64,000 nt of DNA from Loxodes magnus (taxonomy: Eukaryota; Ciliophora; Karyorelictea; Loxodida; Loxodidae), in the NCBI GenBank assembly GCA_946699065.1, contig CAMPDV010000149.1:1-64000 (forward strand), in the 5' to 3' direction. The stretch's first letter is position 1. Each line of letters opens with the position of its first letter. The translations under genes were made by a program, and so were the position numbers. Shown here piece by piece: positions 48,300 to 61,660 of this stretch. The notes under the pieces are model-generated. The model saw only the letters and a list, made by a program, of their open reading frames with translations, was not told the origin of the DNA and searched no databases.

Positions 48300-49216
48300 A
48301 AGCCAATTAACGTCAGTACTACTTTTGTATCAATTTTTTTGACATTTTTTCTTCCACTGTGACATATTTTTAGGTATTTTTGTCTCTCTCAGATCAATCT
48401 TGTGGATAGATGTGCACCCTTGAATTTTTCTATTCCATTTCTTTCGGCAACAGCTTACTATAAATCCTCCATTTAGGTCGTAGTATATTATCTACATATT
48501 AAAAATTATTGTTCTTCTTTTTATCTTAAAATCTTTTCTACTTTGATCCCTTTCAGCTCTAATTATCGCCAGCGCTCTCCTCTTTGTTAAAATGAAAAAT
48601 ATTACAACTCAGAAAGAGATGCCAGTTACCGCCTTAGTAGTAGCAAGATTTGGTTGACTGTACTGGTTCATGGGAAATTAGTTAGGGATAACGAAGGGGT
48701 GCTCTTATTACAATTCCATATACTGGACGGCACTAGTTGGCTGAAAAACCTATGTTTGTGCATAGTTAACTTCTTTTTTGCTCAACTCTTCGATATTGAT
48801 ACTCTGTTTCGTTATCATTCGATGAACTGTCAAGAGTTCGTCATACAAATCGTAGAAATTCCTTCTCAAATTTTGTAACTCTGACTTAATCTTAGGTATT
48901 AAATTTAGGGCCATTTTACATAAGGGTTTTTATTATCTACTTAAATCCGCAAACTTCTATCACAATTCTACAACTTTAAATGCTAGTTCATTATCAAATC
49001 TAGAGTCCGGTAGAGAGAAATTGCTCACGGAGGATAATTAGAGTTAAATTTTCTTTTTATATTTTTCCTGTAGTTTCTTTTCCGATGAATTCTACAAATG
49101 TTTTTATTAAATATTGGGAAGCTATTGCTATATATTTTTGTGTTTAACTTACTTACCCTTTTCCATTGCTTTAGTTCATTTTCGATGGGGTTTAAATTAT
49201 TTAGCAGACTTGACAT
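48300..49216 (-). mobile_element. Retroelement-like fossil, gag/ORF1-like gene
   Basis: Minus-strand reading from ATG 49216 (MSSLLNNLNPIENELKQWKR). A helical segment (LIPKIKSELQNLRRNFYDLY) and a Q/P-rich linker (FQPTSAVQYMELQQEHPF, NQFPMNQYSQPN) are followed by a Cys/His-containing basic end (SCCRKKWNRKIQGC). The layout is that of the other gag/ORF1-like fossils, of a separate subfamily. The plus-strand 74-codon frame at 48654-48878 is its shadow. Looks broken, with about two to three breaks. No polymerase seen. Confidence 0.45.
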
Positions 49217-50819
49217 CTTATAGAAAATATTGAAATATTTAAAAAAGATAGAAACAAATTTTATAAAGTAAAAAATTTAGCAAATTAAAAATAATTTCTG
49301 TGATGAAAAATAAGGAAAGGATGTCTTTCAATTGAAAATTAGTAAAAAAAATATTTAGAGTAAATTTTAAATAACTTAATAAGGCTTCGAAGAAAAATGG
49401 GACAAAGAGTCTAAATAAAATTGCTATTTTGGCTAATTGTATTCTTTGGATCGTTTTGAGAGGTGACATGCCAACTTAATTATTCTGGAAAGATGAGGCT
49501 TGATAAGGAAGATTAGAGTCTAATCTTTTGTAATGTCTGTGTTAAATTTTAGAGGTAATAATGGCTTGGAAGTTCTTAAAGATTAGGCAGAAAAAATCAA
49601 TCATCAAACAAATTTTCTCGTAAAGATTCTATGTATTGTACTTAATAACTTCTAGAATTCCAAAATCCTGTGCTTTTAAGACAAATAAATTATTTATCTC
49701 AATTTAAAAAATAAAATTTTAGAAGTAAAGAGAAAAAATATGGTATATTTAGAAAAAATATTTTTTACATATTTTAAATAGGAAAATGTGAAAGCAATTA
49801 AAAAATAAAAAAAATAATCTAAAGAAGTTTACTAGTATAGTAAAAAAGTTTGTAAATTTTGGATGGAAATAATTTACAAAAATGGATTACTTACTTAAAA
49901 ATCAAATAAAAAATTTATAATATTTTTGAAAATTTTATAAAAAGTTTATCTTTGCAAAAATAAAGAAAATATTTTTTGGTTAATAAAACTAAGAAAATAA
50001 AATTTTCAAGAAAAAATAAAGTACATTCAAAAAAATGGATTATATTTAAAAAAAGAATAACTTTAAAAACCGTAAAAAAATAGAAAAGAAACTTTAATTA
50101 TCAAAATTTTTTTGTGATTCATTTTATTTTATTAGTTTTAATATTTAAATCAAAATATTTAAATTATTAACTTTTTCCATGTAAGTTAAAAAAATTTTAA
50201 ATTTAATAAATGAAAATAGTCAAATAATTTTTTTTGACTAGTATCAATTTTTAATTTTTTAGAATATTAAAATAAATTATAAATAATGATTTTATAAAAT
50301 ATTTGATGTTAAAAATAAAAAAAAGCTTAAATTAAAAAATTATTTAAGCAATGCTTTCAAATTAAATTTACCAAAATTGAACTTAATTGAAAAGGTTAAA
50401 GACTTAATTATTTTATGATGAGTAAAAATTTTCAAATAACTTTATGATTTAGTTAGATTTGTATAGAATTTTGTAAATTTTTTCATAAAATTCTTGACAT
50501 AAAATAAAACTGGAATATTAACTAAAATAAAGTATATTACAATTTTTAAATATAAAAAGGAATTAAATTATACTCTTATGCCTTGATAAAAAATAAATTC
50601 TAGTCTTTTTTTAATTTATGACTTATCATTATCTACACTCTTTTTGACGTAAATTCTTCCATCCTAATATTTAAATTATCTAGAGACTTCTATCTGAATC
50701 TAAAACAGGAGTGAGATTTCGTCTGGAAGAGTCAAATCTGCAAAAATTTTAAAAACAAATTATAAAAACTGATAATGAAATGAAATGAAATTAATGAAAT
50801 AGTAAGGAATGCTTGTTAA
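49217..50819. other. Very AT-rich stretch, nothing recognised
   Basis: 1.6 kb with long runs of A and T and almost no G/C. Short frames (49239-49469) look like translated AT-rich DNA rather than genes. Confidence 0.5.
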
Positions 50820-52695
50820 AAAACCTTTTTACGCCAATTGCTACTTTTCGGCGGGTTATCGGTTTTCCTTCCGGTGAGTTATAATAGTCAAAGTGACTTG
50901 GGTCGTCTAATAATATACTTCGCATGGAGACTTAGTTTCTGGTACGAGGTCAAATATGTCTAAGGGTGAAGTTTTCCTCTTGTTTATTCTCCTGCTAGGA
51001 TCACAGAAGAGGCGATTTTGCATTCTTCTTAAATTTTGTATCTTTTGTCTTTATTTCTTTATCGCTTACTGCTCCGGATAGGTTAAATTCTCCAGTAGTT
51101 CCCCTATTTTTCAACAAAAGTTTTGCATTGTCTATAGAGATACCATGCACTGCCACTTAGATAGCATTATTTCTGAGACTTGGCTTACTGGTGTTTTGCG
51201 GGAGAAGGAGGATCAGGTAAGGAATGCCCATTATTTTCTAGTTCCATCATTTCAAGAACTATTTTTTGCTGTTATAGCTGCTCTTGGGCTTTTTCCGACT
51301 TCTCGAGATGCTCCGTAAGCTGTTTTCTAAATCTTTCACTTCATCTCTAAGTCCCTGGACTTCCTTCAAAGCGGGCCTTGAGTTTCTAGTTTAGAGCCAG
51401 CACGTTGTCATATAGTTTCATAGCATATTCAGTTTGAGCTTTGAGACTTCCCATCTTCTGGTTAAGTTCGGCAATTATCATTGCTACTTCTTCAGATTTT
51501 TCTTGTTACTCCGACTTAGTCGTTTAGAATTCCCTGACCTCTGATATTTATATATATAATAATAATAAAATTAAGTTTGCCAATCTTGGAGGAATTCACC
51601 TCTTCCTGATAATCGCCGGATTGCTCCGGGATTATATAAAAATGTTTTAAAATTTGATCTCCTCTCTCTCACTTGGTCATATTGTCTTCGGTTTCATCTT
51701 CCATTCTGTTCTGATTTCTTTCTGTAGATCTTGCCAAGCTCATTCATATAAAGTATTTCTCTATCTCTTCTCTATTACAGTTGATGTTATTTCCTTTATT
51801 GCGCTTGTAATTTTCTTTGCGTTGTTCAGTATTAATTCTTGAAACTTAGTGAATTTCTTGCATTTTCTTCATAAATGTACTTCCGAATTACAATAATAAC
51901 ATCTTTTCTGAATTCTTTTAGGTTTTCTTGTTTCTTCCTTCTCAATCACCATTGGATCACTTCTTTCCTCATTTTACTCTATTTTTCGTTGCCGTTTCTC
52001 TTCTATTCTTTAAGTCTATTGTCCAGTTCTGTCTGTCTCTGAAGCTAATTTTGGGATTAGCTACTCTGATCTTGTGATATGTTCCAAAAAGCGCTTAGTT
52101 CTCTTTTCTAGGACATCAGTCTTGATCCTATTTCTTCTGGTAGGTTAAACTGTTGCATTAGCTTTTCATTGTCCTTTTTTAGCTTCTTGATCTCTTCCTG
52201 GAGATTTAGTACCACTTTGATGAGCTATTCCATACTCATCTGGCCAGAAGGATTAAATTCTGAAACCTCCTGGTGTAAAGCAGACTTCGTCTGATTTTTG
52301 GGTTTCTCCTGAGACGTTGGGGTGATTGCATGGGTGATTTTCTTAGATTACTTCTGTTCTTCTTGGACCTATGTTCCGGAATATTAAGAAAAAGGTTAAG
52401 GTTAAGTAAAAGAAGACTAGCTGAGAGTGATTTCTGGTTTCCTCTCCTTCTTGGAGGTGGTGTAGAAACCTTTTTTGAATCCTTCTATTTTTTATTTCTT
52501 TACCTCTGATATTTATTATTATTATTTTTTCTTAGGCTTTTCAGTTGTCGGAGGAGTATCTATCTAAGTATAAGGGTACTTAAAGGTAGGCTTAAAGGTT
52601 CCTTGCTACTAGTATTAGGTCGTAGTTTGATCAGCTCCTTCAATTTTCATCTTTACCTTTGAAAAATTGATGAATTCCTTCCTTTAGCCTTCCAT
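50820..52695 (-). mobile_element. Retroelement-like fossil, longest gag/ORF1-like gene
   Basis: Minus strand from ATG 52695 (MEGQRKEFINFSKVKMKIEG). In order: FKKGFYTTSKKERKPEITLS (shared with the left-edge fossil), a Q/S/P-rich linker, a coiled coil (LNLQEEIKKLKKDNEKLMQQ), a classic gag-type CCHC knuckle CYYCNSEVHLWRKC, basic helices, and then a second coiled coil (TEYAMKLYDNVLALNQKLKA) shared with R2. The knuckle makes the gag/ORF1 identity firmest here. Two short (TAT)n/(TAA)n tracts lie within it (about 51545-51571 and 52507-52527). Looks broken, with several breaks. LTR versus LINE undecided. Confidence 0.65.
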
Positions 52696-53149
52696 TTTTT
52701 TATAAACTGACAATGAAATTAAATTTTTAACAAAAAAAATTTAATCAAAATATAGGTTAAAAAGACTTATAGTACAAATTATAGAGTACAAATTTTTATT
52801 AACTTATTAATGAAAAAATACAATATAATAAATTAATAAAATAATTAAAATAATCTTTTTTACTAATGAAAATTTAGTTCAATTCCTAAAATAAGATCAG
52901 GCGAAAAGAATGTTAATAGTTATTTTCTTAAATAACATAGAAATGAGGGGGCCTTTTAGTTTAAAGGAAATAAAATTTCTCTATAATTCATAAACTTTAA
53001 AAGTAAGAAGTTATCAAAAGTGAACTCACCTTATTTTATTCATTTATTCATTACTATAAATAGAATTAAAATATAAATTGCTCATTTCACTATTGACTAA
53101 AAGTTATAAAGAAATATATTAAAAAATGGATAATAATAATAATGATTTA

Positions 53150-53870
53150 TCGCGATTTCTCTTTCATTAGACTCATCACCGTTTAAAAGTTTATTAGTTG
53201 TGTAAATTATAATTATTTTATTTTCGTCTTGATCGACTTCTTAAATGTATATTTTCACTTATTACGTTGAAATTTTTTAACCACTTATATCTTGTTTCAG
53301 TTGAGTTCAGATCCAATAATTTCAAATTTCTTCATATTGTGTAAATGCAATGTGAGCAAAGATTTTCTTCCCTAAACATATTTTTTCTGTATAGATCTTT
53401 TGGAGTGCAGCATAGATTACTTATTGATTATCATATCTTTTAAATTTCTAATTTTTATTTTATAAATACTTCAGCATGACCTTAAAAATGTCCTAATTTC
53501 CTGCAACACCAACTTTACTTTCTTCTTTTTAGTAGAGGATTTGGTTGACTGAGTATTTGGTTACACATCCGTAGCAGCTTTCATGGAAATATTTTATGAA
53601 ATAAGCTTTCAGTCAACTCAATTAATTGATTTAATTTTTTTATCTATCAATTCTGAAATTAGTTGATTGTGGATTTTAAATACTAATGTATTTGAGCAAG
53701 ATATTTGATTTTGACTTCAATCTTTTGTATTTGAGGATAAAGATAGCATTTTCATTTTACATATTTTTAATTCTTAGAGGATGATTTACGATTTTTACTT
53801 AAATGAGATATACTTGACTCTATAAAACTTTTTACAAGGAGCTTTCTATTTTACTATATGAATAACAAAA
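53150..53870 (-). mobile_element. Retroelement-like fossil, gag/ORF1-like fragment
   Basis: Minus-strand reading has a Ser/Thr/Lys-rich linker (AATDVQPNTQSTKSSTKKKK) next to a Cys/His cluster (SWCCRKLGHFQGHAE) with the GH of a gag-type knuckle. Basic sequence follows. Same group as its neighbours, different subfamily. Looks broken; about two breaks. Confidence 0.4.
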
Positions 53871-55079
53871 AAATTGTAAATGCAAAAAGTAAAAAATAAA
53901 TTTATTTATTAAAAAGATAAGAAAAAAAAGTTTATAATTAGTAAATAATTAAATTTTGTAAAAAATTAAATAAAAATTAAAAATTTAAGTTTATATAGTA
54001 ATTAATTATTTAATAAAGGTGTAAAAGTAAAGCTTGTTTTATCATTTATATAAAAATCTATGAATATATTTTATGAAAAATATTTTTATAAAAATTGGAA
54101 AAGTTTCAAAATTTTTATATTTTGAAAGCTGAACTTAAAAATTTTAAGTAACTATTAAGAGCAAAATTAATTTTATCGAAATAATACTAATTTATTTAAA
54201 TGAAAATAAAAATCAAAGAGAAAGAAGATAATAATTATTAGAAGAGTATGAATTTTTATAAGAAATTATTTAAAAATGTTTTACAACTAAGGCATGGAAG
54301 TTGGAAAGAATGTAAAATTCAAAATATTTTAAAAGCAAGAAATATTATATTTAAAAAGTTGAATATAGAAAATATTTGAGATTAAAAGAATATTGATTAG
54401 TGACTTAAAATGATTATTTTGAAAAATAAATAGGAAATGCAAAAGATCATTTAAAATATAAAAAAATAATGGAATTTTTCCTAAAAACGAAAAAATGAAT
54501 AAAGTTGCAATAATTATAATTATAACTGAAAAAATATCAGATTAATAAAAATTATGCAGATTACTGAAAATTAAGAAATATTCTAATTATAATTTTTTTA
54601 ACTTATATTTGCTTGCTATTTTAATTTCAATCTTTTTATAATGAATTTAAATACATTTATTTAAAAATTGCTTGTTTATTTTATATATTTCCTGAATTTA
54701 ATTTTTAGATATAATAATTTTAATGATGCTCGGGTTTAAATTTACGAATTGCTAAAAATAATATTTAATTATAAAAAAAGTTTAAATATTTTATGTTTTT
54801 GAGGCACAAATTCCCGTTTGAATTGTTTAATTTAAGATATAATTTAAATATTTTTAGGTCCAAATATAAATCGATTATTGCTTTTTACAACACTTAGATA
54901 CTAATGTTATTTTTTTTAATTTGGCTGTTTGTTTAATATTTTTTTAATTTGTCTATTAAGAAAAATTTGTTAACTTAAAATTTTATTTCAGTTTTTCTTA
55001 ATATCTAAAACTTTTTTAACATTTTGCTAATTGAAAATTAAGCTTATAAATTTTAAAGGAATTTAATGAAAAAGAAAAA
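53871..55079. other. AT-rich spacer, nothing recognised
   Basis: About 1.2 kb dominated by A/T runs. Confidence 0.5.
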
Positions 55080-55450
55080 AATTAATCACATAAAACACAC
55101 CAAGAAGGCAACAACAGAAGAAAAAACTCATAAATGATAGGAAATTGTCTTCAATAGGAAATGCATATTTTCAATTTTTGAGCTGAGTAAGTCAATTGCT
55201 CAAATTGCCTAATTATCTTCAATCTCTAGGGAGTGATATAGAAGCTCAAACATCTCAACTAGAAATTCACTAGGAAGTATGAGGTGAAAAGCTAATAAGA
55301 TACATATAAAATCGAGTTTAGCAACTTTAGATGAATGAACTAATCAATATTCAGAACATTCGAAGTCGTATTTCAACTCAGCTGAACAAGCGTATGAGTA
55401 AATAGGAAAAAGATAATTAACACCTTAAACAACCAATTAAAGTATATAGT
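55080..55450 (+). mobile_element. Small diverged relative of the R2 plus-strand fossil
   Basis: Shares scattered blocks with 41930-42260 in the same order and orientation, for example CTCAATTTGCCTAAT-like, AGAAACTCA-like and CAACTCAGCTGA. Estimated identity is low. A decayed remnant, older than the R2 pair. Confidence 0.4.
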
Positions 55451-56776
55451 GTTCACCTTTCACCTTAATATAATGATTTTTCACTCCCTTCTAAGCTCCT
55501 TAACCTAAATTTTTGCTTAAATTAACTTTATTTTTTAATCAATTCACTTTTCTTATTATATAATCTTTGCTCATTTAAAAATAATTATTTTAAATTTTCT
55601 TCTTTTCCATATTACTAAAAATTTTTTTTTTCTTAATCTTTCTTAAAATAGAATTATTTGTTAATATTTTGTTTTATAGTAGCTCATGCATTTTTTTATA
55701 AAGATCAATATTTGCTAATATTTATTTATCCCCCTTTCTTTTAATTTATTAATAGTTCATAGCATTTTAACGTTCTTTCAATTTTTAAATATCTTATTAC
55801 TTCCATTTTTTATGTGAGATTTACTCTTTTCTTCTTTTCTTCTTTTCAGATTTAATTTTTTGCTTTTATTTTATTCTTTATTTTGAATTTGAAACTGCAT
55901 TCTTATATAGAAATCTTTTTAAATTCAAAGACATACTCAAATTTTCTTATTGCTTACAAATACAAAATTTTTAATCTTTACTAATGTGTATTTCTGAGAA
56001 ATTAGCTCTAAAAACTATTAATTTTGTTCTAAGTCTATAGATTAATACTATTTTTTCTATAAATTCCTTGTTTGTTTTTATTTATGTTATTTTTTAATTA
56101 ATACCATTTTTTGATTATTTATATATTATTTTTACTGTTTTAATATCTTACATTATTTTTATTGTTCCCTTAAAAATCGTATTTGTTTAGCTTTAATTTC
56201 TTTTATTTTATTTTGAATGTTAAAATTTCTAACTAATTCACCGCTTATTTCATATTATTTTTTAATTTTTTTATATTTTGAGTTTTATTTTTAATTTTAT
56301 TTGAATAATTACTATAGTTTTATATCTTGTCTACTTTATTCTTTTTTTGATAATTTCTGAATTATTCTAATAACTTTTTATTAAAATTTTAATATCTTTA
56401 TACAGTTGTATCTTCGAGTTTTTATCAGTTAAAACCTATTTGTTGTAGATCTATAAATATTGCTTGTGGAATTTTCAAACGTTTTATCGTGATCTATCTT
56501 TATGCTATATAAATTTTAGATTCCTTTTTAATATTCTTACTTAAATAGAATATGGAACTAATTCCAAGCAATATTCTAATTTTGGAATTACAAATAATCT
56601 AAATATAATCCTAAAATTAATTTGTTATGTTTTTTATAGCTTTTAAAGAATTATGATTAGAGTATAAATACTGATTATTACACCTTTTTGAAGAGTTAAC
56701 CAATCTGGATTTTTTCTACATTAGTTAATTTATCTGATATCCTAGGTGTTTAATTTATTATTTCTATTTATATAAA
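55451..56776. other. AT-rich spacer, nothing recognised
   Basis: About 1.3 kb, T-rich; no gene or shared repeat seen. Confidence 0.5.
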
Positions 56777-57520
56777 ATGGCACCTAAGAAAAATCAGATA
56801 TCTCTTAACAAATATCTTAAGAAATAAGAATAGCAATCTAATTTAATCGAATAATCACCTTAAAAAGATAAAGAAAGATAATTTTAAGAATCCTTTGCAT
56901 AATCAGTTTAGTAGAGGATAACAAATATGCCATAGGAATTAAAAAAACTTGGATTAAAAATTGAAAAATTAGATTAGATACAGAAAAATAGGTAATTAAC
57001 TAAGCCTTCAATTTCCATCTATAAAAGGCTCAATAAATAACATATAATCGTAAATTGGATATAAACTGGATGAGATAACAAATAACTCATCAAAATCCCT
57101 CAAATGTTACAATTTTAGAATTCTTAATTACAGCATCAAATAAAAAAACTTTACGAAAAAATGAAATACCCAATAAAAAAAATTAAAAAAATCAACGGAA
57201 AACATGGAAGTATTCCCATAGACATCGAAACAAATGAATAATAATAGATCATTAGAAGAAAAATACGCTATTATATATGTTAAAAGCAACATCATTATAA
57301 AAGATGCTGGTGAAGAAACCAAGTCTATGAAAACAATAGAAGAAACATAATGAAATATTTATTTTAAATATGATCCACTTAATCAGGAATAATATATTGA
57401 AAGAAATATTATAATAGTAAATTTTACAAACTTTAAAATTATTTTTAGATGAAAAAGGGTTAACTGTAAAATCCAATTTATAAGCAAGGATGATGGACTA
57501 ATGAAGTCCTAAGCCGTTCT
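56777..57520 (+). mobile_element. Retroelement-like fossil, gag/ORF1-like gene
   Basis: Plus-strand reading from ATG 56777 (MAPKKNQISLNKYLKKQEQQ). A Q/K-rich N-terminus and a helix (MPQELKKLGLKIEKLDQIQK) lead to a knuckle-like YYICQKQHHYKRC and then GWWTNEVLSRS, which parallels GWCANEVLHRL of the 36.97-37.84 kb fossil. These two are therefore the same subfamily on opposite strands. The minus-strand short frames at 57128-57476 are shadows. It looks nearly whole over the readable gene (about one break or none), but nothing beyond the gene could be assigned. Confidence 0.5.
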
Positions 57521-58560
57521 CTAGTTCAAGAGAAAACGTTTGTAAGTGTACTGGATGCTGAGGCCAACTTTTGAAACGATAGATTTCTTTTATCATTTTT
57601 TATTTATTTTCCTAAAAAAAGCTAAACCTCTTAAATTTGAATTCTTATTCTTGAATATTTGTATAAATTCACATTTCTCCGTGTTAATATTTAATCTTAT
57701 CAATTTTAAAAAATTTTCTGTTTCATTAAATAAAATTTTCATATTTTTCTGGTTATTTTTATTTCTTTTACAAATCCTTTTTGATTTTGATTTATTATAT
57801 TTTTCTCTTTTATTTCTTAGTATATTTTGTTAGTTATTTATTTATCAAATATTTTTTATATTAAATTTATGAGTTCTATTAACTGAAAATTTTTTCAGTT
57901 TTATTAACTAATTTTTTTTCGAGTTAGTATTAATTCAATTTAATTCAAATTTTTAGCAAATTTTTTTACTTCAAACAATTTTAGAAAATTTTTTGTCATA
58001 GTTCGTGGGGATGAAATTGTTTTGCTTGTCGTTTTAAATTGAATTAAATTTTTAAGTTATGTGGTTAGGTGAAAATTTTATTACATCTCATATTATTAAT
58101 ATAATATACTTTCCCAATTTTAATTTTAAATATTTCTTTAATGTTTATTTCATAGATTTAATCGATTTATTTATTAGTTTTTTTAATTTAGTTTAAAGAT
58201 AAGTTTTATTGCTTATTAAATACATTTCTTCCCCAATTTTGAATTAATTTTTCTTATTTCATTTTAGTTAGGTTTATTTTTATTTCCTTTTGTTATGTTT
58301 AAAATCTTTTTGGCTTCGATCATCAAAAACCTATTTTACCTTTAGCAACAAAACAAAGAGCATTAAGCTATAATAAACACTAGAGAATACTTTAATCCTA
58401 TCTTTAACTAAGTTTCTAATTCTTAGAACTACATAATTGATGCTATTAAGAAATATTAGAGCAAGTGTTTATAAACTAGTAATCCTAAAAAAATGAAAAG
58501 TCTCGTCTGTGGAATTTTTCTAAATTAAAAAGATATTTTATTGTCTATTTTTTTAAACGA
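57521..58560. other. T-rich spacer, nothing recognised
   Basis: About 1 kb; the 95-codon frame at 57546-57833 is Phe/Leu/Ile only and looks like translated T-rich DNA. Confidence 0.5.
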
Positions 58561-59400
58561 TATAAAATGAAAACATCTAAAAGACAGCAACACTATTTAA
58601 CAAAATTTTGCTAATTTTAGACCATAAAATTCACTATCAAAGAGAAAATATTCTAGAAATAAGGTAATACTAATAACTATAAATTAAGAATATAACCCTA
58701 AGCACCTATGGTTTTTTAGATATTCTGATGATTCTTATATCAGTACTAAATCTCAAAATTAATGAAATTCAAGTCAAAAATCAGCAGAAGAACAAAATTG
58801 TTAGAATTCAAAACATTTGAAATCATAATTTATATTTATTTTAACCAAAATGAAGTAAGTAATTCTGTTTAATACTGTGACTAAAGAAGAAAAATCTTCC
58901 TTTAAATTCAAATAAAATGTGTTATGTGAGAAACTAGAATATACTCCAAAGTTAGTAAAATGCTTGGTGAGTAAATAATAAAGATTTTTAAAAAGTAAAA
59001 AGATATAAAATAAAGAAAAATACAAGAAATAAATAAACTCTCATAAAAAAGAAGAAAACACGAAAAAGCTATTATAAATAAAAGGAAAATAATAATTATA
59101 AATAAAATAAAATTAATAATTACAAAAAAATTAAATTTAAGCGATTACAAGGAACTTAAAAAATAATTTGCTTTCATAAAAGTAGTAATGCCTGGGCTTT
59201 CTTTTTCCAGCAACTTTAAATCGAAAATCTTAAATAAAAGCTAAACAGAATAAATTTTTATTTTACAAGAACAAACTTACAAGAAAAAATATAAATATTA
59301 ACGAAAAAAGAACAAAATTAATACTACATTAAAGGAATAATAAAAACAAGAAAATCACACAAGATCAAGAGAAAAACTAAGAAAAAATGTATTTTACCTG
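58561..59400 (+). other. A-rich stretch with weak coding-like reading
   Basis: A plus-strand Lys-rich reading from an ATG near 58568 (MKTSKRQQHYLTKFC...) is possible but has no recognisable motif. May be part of another element. Confidence 0.2.
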
Positions 59401-60664
59401 ATTTAGATCAAATTTAATTATTATATATATGTAAACTAAAAATTATTAATGCTTTACTGTATCCTGGGATTTCATCATGGTTCTTACTGCCATTTTTTTT
59501 ACGTGGGTGTATACCACGACCAAGTTTTTTACGTGGGAGGTATCCATAAAGAATTTTCTGCACTTCCTGGGAATATTTCCCTCTTGTAGGTTCCATTTTA
59601 AGTTATCCAAAGTTTATTGATCGTTCTTCAAGTTCTTTGATGCTCTCTAATTTAGATCTTCTTTCAGTCATAACATTTTTTAATAAATGTCATTTTTATT
59701 TGCAATTCCAGCAGTGCCTAGTTTGCTTTTTCTAAAATTTCTTATGAAATAATTTTTTCAAGTTAATTAATTCTTTCCAGTAAATGTTAGTCAATCTTTT
59801 CATCGTTCTGCTATTTTTGAATATTTGCTTAATTAAAATCTTTCAATAATCATATATTTGCTTTACTCAGAATTAGTTTAAGATTATTCGTATAGTTGCT
59901 ATTCCGTGACTAAATTATTTTAGATTAACTGACGTTTTATTATTAATAATTCATTATTTTATTCATCTATGAAATTCATTAATTCTCTTATTTTTTCTCC
60001 TTGATTTTAAATTGTTTCTTGATATTCTTAGATTATTCTTTTCATTTAATTGAGTTATAATTAGAGTTGTGATTCTTCCTCAATCTTTATTGGATTCTTC
60101 TCGCTTGTTCCGACTTTAATTTTTCCTTCTGAAGAGGAACTTGAATTGTCTTCTTTCTATTATTTTTCTACAATTGTTTTGCTGCTTTCCTTTTTACATT
60201 TCTAATATTGCTTTCGGAAAGGCGAATAGATTGTTCTATCTTTTTTTTTGTGAAAATTTAATTTTTAATTTTAATAAATCTTCGATTTTAAAATATAAAC
60301 ATATTGCTAGAAAGTATTTATAGTAATCATTGATTGATATAATGCAAATAAACGTACAAAAAAACTGTAAGAAGCAATAAAATTATAAAAATAAATAAAT
60401 AAACAGGAAAAATAAATAAAACAACTTTACGAAATTGATGGAAGATTTAAAGAAAATAATAAATTTCTGTAGGAAAGATAAATAAAATGAATAGGTTATA
60501 ATAACATTTTAGAATAATAATAATATATATTCTTAGTATAAATTTCAGTATCAAATTCCATCTCCAGGAATTTTTACTTCCTTTCTACTTATAGATGGGA
60601 TTGGAATTGATTTTCCTTTCAATTTTGCAGTTAAGGTCTGGCGCTCCTTTGAAGATTAAACCAT
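59400..60664 (-). mobile_element. Retroelement-like fossil, gag/ORF1-like gene
   Basis: Minus strand from ATG 60664 (MVQSSKERQTLTAKLKGKSI, then PIPSISRKEVKIPGDG). After an AT-rich middle it shows a Glu/Gln coiled coil (SQLQLQLNQMKRIIQEYQET) and a basic C-terminal part with two PRKK units separated by LGRGIH, from a duplicated TTTTTTACGTGGG at about 59497-59543. Same group as the other fossils; no knuckle recognised. Looks broken; about two breaks. Confidence 0.4.
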
Positions 60665-61660
60665 TTATTTATCCTTCTATTACTATTGCAAAATATTCTC
60701 AGTATTCTAGCTTTTCCACTTCTTCTTAATCTCTCTTACTCTTAAAAATATAGTTTTCTTTTTAACTTTTTATAATTATAAGAAGAAAATTCAGACTATT
60801 AATTAAATAAATTTATTAGCTATGAAAATAAATAATTATGTAAATTGATAGATATATTATTTAAAAAATTTGATTCCTCATTAATTAAATTTAATTAAAA
60901 TATTTTATAAAAAAAATTACTAAAGAAAGGGAATTGACACAAAATTTGGAAAGTTTAAATAAAACATGTGAATAATATTGATATAAACATAAAAAAGAAG
61001 AATTAATAAATACTAAAAGTAATTTAATATAAGATTAAAATAAGAAAAAATAGGAGCTAGAACTAAATAAAATTCATTTCATAATATTTTAATAAATCTA
61101 ACATCTATAAAAATCAGCTGAAAAGGCACGTTAACTGAAAATTTAAGTAAATAATAACTAATTTGATAACCAGAAATAAACCAACTTAACTTTGGAATAT
61201 ATTGGAACGACTTGGACGAGAAAGCCATAAAAAGCATTAATCCAACATAGATACTAGACCTAATATAAATTTGATAATAAGAGTACAAACATTGGAAGAA
61301 GAATAAAGGCAACAAAAAAAGAAGTTAAGAACCGCATTGAAAGTGTCAAACCTCACTTCAGTGAAAAATTTAAAAACATACAGGTCAACAAATGGTAAGA
61401 GGAAGAGTTCAAACATGGAAAACGATATCGGATTTTTTCAAGAATAATACGAAAAAAACTTAACTAAACTACTGTATTAATTAGTTATACAATATTTTAT
61501 ACCTTAATCTAGTATTAATATACAAAAATATTTTTTCACAACTATTCTCTATCTTCTTTATACCATAAACATAATTATCTCTACATTCTTACTCTTAAAA
61601 CTATGAGTCTTGCTAATTTTATGTTTAATATATTTTCAATAAATAAAACATCAATGCTTT
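60665..61660 (+). mobile_element. Probable retroelement-like fragment
   Basis: Plus-strand reading at about 60.9-61.5 kb is protein-like (GTLTENLSKQQLIWQPEINQ, NFGIYWNDLDEKAIKSINPT, VRGRVQTWKTISDFFK) with a Lys/Glu-rich stretch before it. It lies just left of R2 copy 2. Family not certain; grouped with the gag/ORF1-like fossils because of composition and setting. The 78-codon minus frame at 61079-61315 is its shadow. Confidence 0.35.

Noticed and set aside
57546-57833. 95-codon plus frame, Phe/Leu-rich
   Set aside because: Composition is that of translated T-rich spacer with no Gly, Pro or charged pattern of a membrane protein.
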